From Phyllobacteriaceae bacterium (GTDB taxonomy: Bacteria > Pseudomonadota > Alphaproteobacteria > Rhizobiales > Rhizobiaceae), in NCBI GenBank assembly GCA_024645155.1, contig JAHEGF010000043.1:1-11067 (forward strand): 11,067 bases of DNA. The letters are read 5' to 3'. Of this stretch, positions 5,336 to 11,067 are shown one piece after another. The stretch's first letter is position 1, and the number at the start of each line of letters is the position of its first letter. A program made the translations under genes and the position numbers. Under the pieces are notes generated by a model. That model saw only the letters and a list, made by a program, of their open reading frames with translations. It was not told the origin of the DNA and did no database searches.

Positions 5336-6502
5336 TCAGTCGATACGCGCTATCTCTTTCCAACCGCCACCTTCGATTTTTGAGATGATAATCGCGTCAC
5401 CACCTTGATGGTCGGCCGGAGAGTAGTCGACCTTGACACCGGCAATCTCGTCTTCAAAGCTCAGGCTTTCAGCCGCTGCGCGGAAAGATGCACCGCTAAG
5501 GTCCCGACCGGCACCCTCAAGCACCTTGACGAGCGTTTCGGCGGCCGAACGTCCGAGAAGCGCACCCGTGCCGGGGAATTCGCCGGTTGCACCCTTGTAC
5601 TCCTCGATAAATGCCTTGACAGCCGGATTTTCTGCTCTCGCTTCCAGATCGACCCAACCTGCGGCAGCATAGTAGCCTTCCGTAATACCGCCCGGCACCT
5701 TGGCCACCGCGGTGTGAAATGCCGCTGAAGAACCGATAAACGCCACATCCGTCCAGCCAATCTTCTTGGCGGTACCGAGCACGGTAATCGTCTGGCGGAT
5801 ACCTAGCGCCGTGGCGATAATGTCACAGCCTTCCTCTTTCAATTTTGTCAGCGAGCCGACAAAATCGGCATCATCGCCCTTGTGGGTTGTTTCCGCCTTG
5901 TAGGTCAGCCCCATCGCCTCAGCCTGCTCCTGAGTGCCCTGCTGGATCTCCTTGCCGAAATCGGACGGCAGATACATCGCGCAAACCTCTTTGGCGCCGG
6001 TTTCCTTTGCCAGGTATTCGATGCCGGCCTTCATCTGGTCGTAGTAGGATGAGAAACCCACATACCTCAGATCAATTGGCGGCTCCGACATCTGCCGTGC
6101 TGCCGAAAGCGGCAGAAAGGATATGACATTCTTTGCTTCCATGAGCTTGAAACCAGCAACATTGACCGGCGTGCCAAGCGACATGAACGATAGGAAAACA
6201 CCGTCGGAATTGATCAGCTTGTTCCAGCCCTGCATGGCTTTGGGAAGCTGATAGCCGTGGTCCTCAACAATCAGCTTGATTGTCCGGCCATGAATTCCAC
6301 CGGCTGCATTTACCCGGTCGAACACCTGCTGGGCGGCAGTCATGGCCGGTGCGCCAAAACCGGCAAATATGCCCGACATGTCCTGATTTGAACCGATAAT
6401 GATTTCAGTGTCGGTAATACCCTGGTCTGCGGCCTGGGCGGCTGTTGACAACCCGGCGGCAACGCCCGCCGCAACAATCATCTTAACAATCGGATTTTTC
6501 AT
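5336..6502 (-). CDS. Periplasmic substrate-binding protein of a HAAT-type ABC importer (LivJ/LivK-like)
   Basis: A 388-residue solute receptor of the Peripla_BP_6 type. The N-terminus KNPIVKMIVAAGVAAG is a Sec signal peptide with probable cleavage after AQA (residue 24). No lipobox cysteine is present, so it should be soluble in the periplasm. The mature protein begins with TDTEIIIGSNQDMSGIFAGFG, the usual opening of this family, and continues with NAAGGIHGRTIKLIVEDHGYQ. Its ligand is probably the solute carried by the LivFGM proteins upstream. With an acyl-CoA ligase as immediate neighbour, an organic acid is at least as likely as an amino acid. It is the last gene of the operon, 48 bp after the ligase, with its own very strong ribosome binding site. 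This is in keeping with the excess of receptor over permease usual in such systems. Confidence 0.9.
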   Translation of the reverse strand: MKNPIVKMIVAAGVAAGLSTAAQAADQGITDTEIIIGSNQDMSGIFAGFGAPAMTAAQQVFDRVNAAGGIHGRTIKLIVEDHGYQLPKAMQGWNKLINSDGVFLSFMSLGTPVNVAGFKLMEAKNVISFLPLSAARQMSEPPIDLRYVGFSSYYDQMKAGIEYLAKETGAKEVCAMYLPSDFGKEIQQGTQEQAEAMGLTYKAETTHKGDDADFVGSLTKLKEEGCDIIATALGIRQTITVLGTAKKIGWTDVAFIGSSAAFHTAVAKVPGGITEGYYAAAGWVDLEARAENPAVKAFIEEYKGATGEFPGTGALLGRSAAETLVKVLEGAGRDLSGASFRAAAESLSFEDEIAGVKVDYSPADHQGGDAIIISKIEGGGWKEIARID

Positions 6503-6507
6503 TTTTA

Positions 6508-6517
6508 TTCCTCCTTT
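6508..6517 (-). promoter_or_regulatory. Strong ribosome binding site of the binding-protein gene
   Basis: On the minus strand AAAGGAGGAA lies five bases before ATG 6502, inside an A-rich, poorly structured leader. This is a near-ideal Shine-Dalgarno sequence and explains how the last operon gene could be expressed above the level of the permease genes. Confidence 0.8.
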
Positions 6518-6550
6518 GTTGTTTGTTTTTTACAGTCTTGCTTGGATTCG

Positions 6551-8458
6551 CTATGTTGTAAACGCCGGTTCGGCATACATTTCGTCAATCAACGCCTTGT
6601 GTTTCTCCTCTACAAAGCTGCGCTTCAGTTTCATCGTCGCAGTCAGTTCATCGTCTTCCGCAGTCAGCAAAACGTCGATCAGACGATATGCCTTGATTTG
6701 CTCGACACGGGCAAATGCACTGTTGACCTCGGCAACAACGCCGCCAATCAGTTCCCGGACTTCCGGCGCCGCACATAACGACTTGAAATCGTTAAATGGT
6801 ATGCGGCGGTCCTGCGCAAATTTCTCGACGTTTTCCTGATCGATCATGATGAGGCAGGACAGGAATTTCCGTTTGTCGCCAATGACCACGGCATCGGATA
6901 CGAAGGGCGAGAACTTCAACTGGTTTTCTATCTCCGCAGGCGTGATGTTTTTTCCCCCTGCAGTGATGATAATATCCTTGAGGCGCCCGGTTATGAAGAG
7001 GTAGCCTTCGTTGTCGAGCTTTCCGACATCGCCGGTTTTCAGCCAGCCATCCCGGGTAATGGTCTCTGCAGTTTTCTCGGGCTTGTTCCAGTAACCCTGG
7101 AACACATTTCCCGCGCGATACTGAATTTCCCCATCGGGTGCGATGCGCACTTCGCTACCGGGAACAGGTTTCCCGACACTGCCAACCTTGTTCGTTTCCT
7201 CGACATTGATTGAGATGACACCGGAGCTTTCGGTCATGCCGTACCCTTCAAGTAGGGGCACACCGATCGCGTGATACCATTTCAGGAGTTCCGGCGAGAT
7301 CGGTGCTGCACCGGTTCCGCCACGCCTCAACCGGTCCATTCCAAGCATGCGGCGCAGATTACGCAAAACCAGGAAATCCCAGACCCGGTAGTACCATTCG
7401 ATATTGGCGGGCGGTGTCTGTCCGGCCATCGTATATTCCGCGCGTGCACGGCCGGCGCGAAGAGCCCTTTCGAAGGCCCACCGGCCGAGCCCGGTTGCAT
7501 CGCTTTGAAGGATCGATACCCGCGAATAAATTTTCTCCCAAACCCGCGGAACCGCAGTAAATGTATGCGGTGACACTTCCTGCACGCTGTCAAAAACCGT
7601 TTCGGGGCTTTCGGCGAAATTAATCGTCGCTCGCGTGACAATTGGCGCAAATCCCGAAAACAGCCGCTCGAGAATATGACACAGTGGCAGAAAGCATACC
7701 TGCTCATCGGTCGGATAGTTCGGTATCACCGAAAGGCCACTTGCAAGCGAGAACATGATATTCGAGTGACTTATCATCGCTCCTTTGGGCGGGCCGGTCG
7801 TTCCCGATGTGTACACCAGTATCGCCGTATCGTCAGGCATGGTTCGCGCTACCGCATCGTTGAAATAGCCTGCATTCTCCTTGTCGAACTCCCGGCCCAG
7901 CGCGTATAGCTCGTCAACAAAGATCACCTTGTCGTCTTTAAACCCGTGCAAACCGTCATCGTCATAGACTATGACTTTCGACACCCCGGGCATTTCGCCG
8001 CGCACGGACAGGTATTTGTCAAGCTGCTCGTCATTTTCAACAAACAGGAATCTGCTGTTGGAATCATTGACAAGGTATGCCAGCTGCGCAGCAGAATCGG
8101 TTGTATATACGCCGGACGCGATGGCACCGACGCATTGCGCAGCCAGATCCGAATACATCCATTCCTTACTGTCCTCCGCCAGGATGGAAATCACATCTCC
8201 ACGCTTCAGTCCCAATGACACCAATCCAAGCGCAATCAACCGGACACGATCGGCATATTCGTGCCAGCTGTAGGACAGCCAGATCCCTAGATCCTTTTCG
8301 CGATGGGCGACCCGCGGTCCCAGTTCGGCCGCCCTGGCAACGAGAAGTTTCGGAAGTGTATCGCATCCGTCGATCATTATCGGCGTTTGCGTCAGGTCTG
8401 TGTTGATACTGACACCGAAGACATTTGTCTGTTCCAGGATATTCTCATGTGCCGTCAT
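6551..8458 (-). CDS. Long-chain-type acyl-CoA synthetase (AMP-forming, COG1022 / FAA1 family)
   Basis: A 635-residue adenylate-forming enzyme expected to activate a carboxylic acid with ATP and CoA to the acyl-CoA. The ANL motifs are complete: VYTSGTTGPPKGAM (215-228, ATP loop), EGYGMTES (404-411), KTGD ending at Asp477, GRLKD at 491-495, and the C-terminal catalytic Lys610 in TATMKLKRS. The long insertions and end motif fit COG1022 ligases rather than acetyl-CoA synthetase. I start at ATG 8458, not the in-frame ATG 8500, because GGGAGG lies five bases before 8458 while 8500 has no ribosome binding site and adds 14 residues lacking in the family. No signal or membrane helix is seen, so it should be cytoplasmic. 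It lies between livF and the receptor gene, 49 and 48 bp from them, clearly within the operon. The acid it uses cannot be told from the sequence. Confidence 0.9.
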   Translation of the reverse strand: MTAHENILEQTNVFGVSINTDLTQTPIMIDGCDTLPKLLVARAAELGPRVAHREKDLGIWLSYSWHEYADRVRLIALGLVSLGLKRGDVISILAEDSKEWMYSDLAAQCVGAIASGVYTTDSAAQLAYLVNDSNSRFLFVENDEQLDKYLSVRGEMPGVSKVIVYDDDGLHGFKDDKVIFVDELYALGREFDKENAGYFNDAVARTMPDDTAILVYTSGTTGPPKGAMISHSNIMFSLASGLSVIPNYPTDEQVCFLPLCHILERLFSGFAPIVTRATINFAESPETVFDSVQEVSPHTFTAVPRVWEKIYSRVSILQSDATGLGRWAFERALRAGRARAEYTMAGQTPPANIEWYYRVWDFLVLRNLRRMLGMDRLRRGGTGAAPISPELLKWYHAIGVPLLEGYGMTESSGVISINVEETNKVGSVGKPVPGSEVRIAPDGEIQYRAGNVFQGYWNKPEKTAETITRDGWLKTGDVGKLDNEGYLFITGRLKDIIITAGGKNITPAEIENQLKFSPFVSDAVVIGDKRKFLSCLIMIDQENVEKFAQDRRIPFNDFKSLCAAPEVRELIGGVVAEVNSAFARVEQIKAYRLIDVLLTAEDDELTATMKLKRSFVEEKHKALIDEMYAEPAFTT

Positions 8459-8463
8459 GTTTT

Positions 8464-8469
8464 CCTCCC
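8464..8469 (-). promoter_or_regulatory. Ribosome binding site that fixes the ligase start
   Basis: The minus strand reads GGGAGG, then AAAAC, then ATG at 8458. This strong site decides the start of the ligase. The nine bases GGGAGGAAA (8461-8469) are an exact complement of the core of the small RNA at 2123-2131. Confidence 0.8.
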
Positions 8470-8507
8470 ATTCCCGGCCTTCGAAGAACGGGATTGACAA
8501 TCATGGT

Positions 8508-9320
8508 CTAACGCCATGTTTTCCGTTGTTTCCATCGCCGCTGGCCGCGTTCCGATTCATCACGTACGCCGAGATAGAACTCCTGGACATCCTTTGACGC
8601 CATCAGCTTTTTTGCCTCATCGGCCATCACGATCCGGCCGAGTTCCATGACATAACCATAGTCGGCAACTTCCAGCGCCACTTTGGCATTCTGTTCAACC
8701 AGCATCATCGTCACGTTCTGTTCGCGATTGAGTCGTTTTATGATGCCAAAAATCTCTTTGACGAGTAGCGGAGAAAGACCAAGGCTCGGTTCGTCAAGCA
8801 GCATGACCTTTGGTTTCGCCATCAAACCCCGGCCGATTGCCAGCATCTGCTGCTGGCCGCCAGACAATGTTCCAGCACGTTGGCTGCGGCGCTCTTTCAG
8901 GATCGGGAAATAAGAGTAGACCATTTCCTTGTCGTCAGCCACTGCAGAAGAATCATGGCGCACAAATGCACCCATATCGAGATTTTCCTCGACACTGAGC
9001 AACGGAAACACCTCGCGGCCTTCCGGAACGTGGACAATCCCGGCGCGCACGACCTTGTCGGGATCAGAACCGGCAATGTCGACATCGTCGTAAAAAACTT
9101 CTCCCTTTTCCGGATCCATGACGCCGGATACTGTTTTCAACAGGGTAGTCTTACCCGCTCCGTTGGCCCCAAGAACGGTAACGATCTGTCCTTCGCGGAC
9201 TTCCAGGCTAACGCCGCGGATTGCCATGATCGGTCCGTAGTAGCTCTCCAGATTGCGAATGCGCAGGACCGCGCTCCGGCTTTCCGCAACTGCGGCTTCG
9301 CCTGCCTGTTGAGCGGTCAT
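8508..9320 (-). CDS. livF: ABC transporter ATP-binding protein, LivF-like
   Basis: A 270-residue ATPase that, paired with LivG, would drive import at the inner membrane. Visible motifs are Walker A GANGAGKTT (51-59), the family block VHVPEGREVFPLLSVEENL (97-115), signature LSGGQQQ (152-158), Walker B VMLLDE (172-177), and Gln210 in LVEQN at the switch position, as usual for LivF. The N-terminal 17 residues before VLRIRNLESYYG are longer than in many LivF proteins. The basic C-terminal tail RGQRRWKQRKTWR resembles tails seen in LivF proteins of ligase-linked clusters. The start ATG overlaps the livG stop as ATGA, indicating translational coupling. Confidence 0.92.
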   Translation of the reverse strand: MTAQQAGEAAVAESRSAVLRIRNLESYYGPIMAIRGVSLEVREGQIVTVLGANGAGKTTLLKTVSGVMDPEKGEVFYDDVDIAGSDPDKVVRAGIVHVPEGREVFPLLSVEENLDMGAFVRHDSSAVADDKEMVYSYFPILKERRSQRAGTLSGGQQQMLAIGRGLMAKPKVMLLDEPSLGLSPLLVKEIFGIIKRLNREQNVTMMLVEQNAKVALEVADYGYVMELGRIVMADEAKKLMASKDVQEFYLGVRDESERGQRRWKQRKTWR

Positions 9321-10102
9321 GCCGCACCTCGCTCGGCATCGTCTGCCACGCCGATATAGGCTTCGATAACCGCGGGATGGTTCTGCACTTCGTTAGGCGT
9401 ACCGAGCGCCAGTGTCTTGCCGTCGGCAAGTGCCAGCACACGATCGGATACCGACGATACCAGATGCATGTCGTGTTCGACCATTAGCACAGTTATTCCC
9501 ATCTGGGTCTTGATGTCTTCAATCCAGAAAGCGACATCCTGAGTCTCTTCGACCGACAGACCGGAAGCCGGTTCATCGAGAAGCAGCAGGCGGGGCTCAA
9601 GCGCAAGCGCCCTGCCCATTTCAACGACCTTGCGCACTCCATAGGGTAAGCCGGCAATGTATTTGTCACGATGCGCCTGCAGGTCGAGGAAATCGATGAC
9701 ATGCTCAACCGCCTCACGGTGCTTGCGCTCGGCTTCACGAACAGAAGGCAGAAACAATATTTCAGACAACATGCTGCCGGTCCGGTGACGGTGGCGGCCG
9801 ACCAGCAGGTTTTGCAGAACGGTTGCTTGCTCAAACAGTTCGATATTCTGAAAGGTACGGGCAATTCCCAATGACGCTATCGCGTGCGCCGGCAGTTCGA
9901 GAATCGATTTTCCATCAACCCGGATATCACCTTCGGCAGGGTCATAAATACGCGATATCAGATTGAAGATTGTGGACTTGCCGGCACCATTGGGTCCGAC
10001 AAGCGCAAAAACCTCGCCCTCTTCGACCGCAAACGAGACCTTGTCGACAGCAACAACGCCGCCAAAGCGGAGCGTTACGTTATCGAGTTCCATGAGGCTC
10101 AT
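9317..10102 (-). CDS. livG: ABC transporter ATP-binding protein, LivG-like
   Basis: A 261-residue ATPase, partner of LivF. It shows Walker A GPNGAGKST (36-44), Q-loop Gln85 in ARTFQNIELF (the typical LivG block), Walker B LLLLDEPASGLS (172-183) and the switch His210 in MVEHDM. The signature motif is LPYGVRK (152-158), a non-canonical form; LivG proteins usually have LPYGQQR there. The C-terminus AVIEAYIGV is the standard LivG ending. It overlaps the end of livM by four bases (ATGA) and likewise overlaps the start of livF, so livM, livG and livF are translationally coupled. Confidence 0.93.
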   Translation of the reverse strand: MSLMELDNVTLRFGGVVAVDKVSFAVEEGEVFALVGPNGAGKSTIFNLISRIYDPAEGDIRVDGKSILELPAHAIASLGIARTFQNIELFEQATVLQNLLVGRHRHRTGSMLSEILFLPSVREAERKHREAVEHVIDFLDLQAHRDKYIAGLPYGVRKVVEMGRALALEPRLLLLDEPASGLSVEETQDVAFWIEDIKTQMGITVLMVEHDMHLVSSVSDRVLALADGKTLALGTPNEVQNHPAVIEAYIGVADDAERGAA

Positions 10103-11067
10103 CGATTACGCTCCGTCTTCAGATAGCTCTTTTGCCGCCGGAACATGTCCTTGCGATAGAACGGAAACAACTCGAAAAATGTCCGTACCTTCAGCCAGCG
10201 ACCGTAGATCCCCATCGGTTCAAACAGGATGAAGATAATGAGGATGCTCGCAAAAACACCCGCTTCCAGACCCGGCACCGCAACAGAACTAGTACCGGTC
10301 AGGTCGCTCACCACATCGCGCAGCAGTGCAATTCCCTGCGGCAGTAGCGCCACCACGATTGCCCCGAAAAATGCACCGTGAATTGTCCCTAGGCCGCCGA
10401 TGACGATCATCAGCAGCAACTGGATCGACATGATGATGGTGAACGTCTCGTGATTGAATATTCCGGTGTAGTGCCCCATCAACGCGCCCGCCAGGCCAGA
10501 AACCGCAGTCGACAAGCCGAAGGCTGCGGCTTTTGTCCGGGCGATGTTGACACCCATTGCCTGAGCTGAAATCTCGGAATCGCGCACCGCCGCAAAGGAT
10601 CGTCCAAGCGGAGAGCGCAACAAGTTGCGGTAGCCCAGGACGATGACGATGACAATGAACAGAGCCAGCCAGTAGAAATACTCCGGTGTTACGTAGCGGT
10701 TAATCTCAAGGCCGAATATGGAAATGTCCGGTGCCAGCAGCCCGGTTACCCCACCGGTCCAAGGTTCGGCAAGTACAATGACGTCCTCGGTCAGGATCGA
10801 GATGGCCAATGTGGCGATGGCAAGATAGATACCGTGCAATTTCGTCGTCGGAATGGCGAGCAGTACACCGGCAATACCGGCAATGATACCGGAAAGAGGG
10901 AACGACAGGATGAACGGCAGACCGGCACGTTCCTGCAGCAAAACGTTTGCGTAACACCCGATTGCCAGAAACGCCGCATGACCGAGGCTCGCCTGGCCGG
11001 TATGTCCAACCAGCACCATCAGACCCATACCCGCTAATGCCCAGATCAGCACATTGGTGATTTCGCC
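10099..11067 (-). CDS. livM: ABC transporter permease, LivM-like (5' end outside the window)
   Basis: An inner-membrane permease with many hydrophobic helices. The typical N-terminal block LVGHTGQASLGHAAFLAIGCY is present. The coupling loop is around RSPLGRSFAAVRDSEISAQA, followed by the conserved AFGLSTAVSGLAGALMGHYTG and GGLGTIHGAFFGA. The C-terminal tail FPFYRKDMFRRQKSYLKTER looks like that of LivM proteins in ligase-associated clusters. The codon at 11050-11052 is GTG, but the frame stays open to the window edge (codons for GEITN before it) and the first helix would be cut by starting there. The real start therefore almost certainly lies to the right. At least 322 residues are in view. 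Its usual partner LivH is not in the window and probably lies further upstream. Confidence 0.92.
   Translation of the reverse strand, partial: GEITNVLIWALAGMGLMVLVGHTGQASLGHAAFLAIGCYANVLLQERAGLPFILSFPLSGIIAGIAGVLLAIPTTKLHGIYLAIATLAISILTEDVIVLAEPWTGGVTGLLAPDISIFGLEINRYVTPEYFYWLALFIVIVIVLGYRNLLRSPLGRSFAAVRDSEISAQAMGVNIARTKAAAFGLSTAVSGLAGALMGHYTGIFNHETFTIIMSIQLLLMIVIGGLGTIHGAFFGAIVVALLPQGIALLRDVVSDLTGTSSVAVPGLEAGVFASILIIFILFEPMGIYGRWLKVRTFFELFPFYRKDMFRRQKSYLKTERNR

Noticed and set aside
8459..8500. Longer N-terminus for the acyl-CoA ligase from ATG 8500
   Set aside because: No ribosome binding site precedes it, whereas ATG 8458 has an excellent GGGAGG five bases upstream.
8880..9359. 159-codon open frame on the + strand opposite livF
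   Set aside because: It is fully antisense to a well-supported ATPase gene and has no motif or ribosome binding site.
11050..11052. GTG as the start of livM
   Set aside because: The frame stays open to the window edge and a start here would truncate the first membrane helix; the gene simply runs out of the window.

Overview
The window looks like a chromosomal segment of an alphaproteobacterium, most likely of the order Hyphomicrobiales (Rhizobiales). The reasons are a CpdR-type response regulator, a HisN-type histidinol-phosphatase, several GANTC (CcrM) sites, and an intergenic small RNA that carries the TTTCCTCCCT core I associate with the rhizobial MmgR (alpha-r8) family. Base composition is moderately GC-rich and even across the window. 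I see no insertion sequence, integrase, CRISPR array or phage gene.

Layout. Positions 1-220: the last codons of a rightward gene, a strong hairpin terminator, and the leader of the next gene. 221-1171 (+): an alpha/beta hydrolase of the lysophospholipase/monoglyceride-lipase type. 1209-1982 (-): HisN. 1983-2175: an intergenic stretch with no protein gene but with a complete small-RNA unit on the + strand (promoter about 2053-2081, three hairpins, terminator with eight T ending at 2173). 2176-3066 (-): an N-formylglutamate amidohydrolase family enzyme. 3067-3269: a divergent regulatory region with a perfect 17-bp dyad and a plausible promoter. 3270-3632 (+): CpdR. 3715-3789 (+): tRNA-Val(GAC) with its own promoter. 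3847-5244 (-): a membrane-anchored class III nucleotide cyclase. 5284-5310: a hairpin terminator for the next operon. 5336-11067 (-): an operon read right to left, made of livM (cut by the window edge), livG, livF, a COG1022-type acyl-CoA ligase and a periplasmic binding protein.

How the parts fit. The right half is a high-affinity branched-chain-amino-acid-type (HAAT) ABC importer with an acyl-CoA ligase inside the same transcription unit. This suggests uptake of an organic (fatty or aromatic) acid followed by activation to its CoA thioester; the substrate cannot be read from the sequence. The LivH permease is not in view and probably lies beyond the right edge. The left half is housekeeping and regulation: histidine biosynthesis, cell-cycle proteolysis control (CpdR), cAMP-type signalling, a tRNA and the small RNA.

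The most interesting item is the small RNA. Its single-stranded CCUCCC core can pair over nine contiguous bases with the ribosome binding site of the acyl-CoA ligase in this same window. This is suggestive but not strong, because any good Shine-Dalgarno sequence will pair partly with such a core. I found no convincing evidence of a wholly new biological system.
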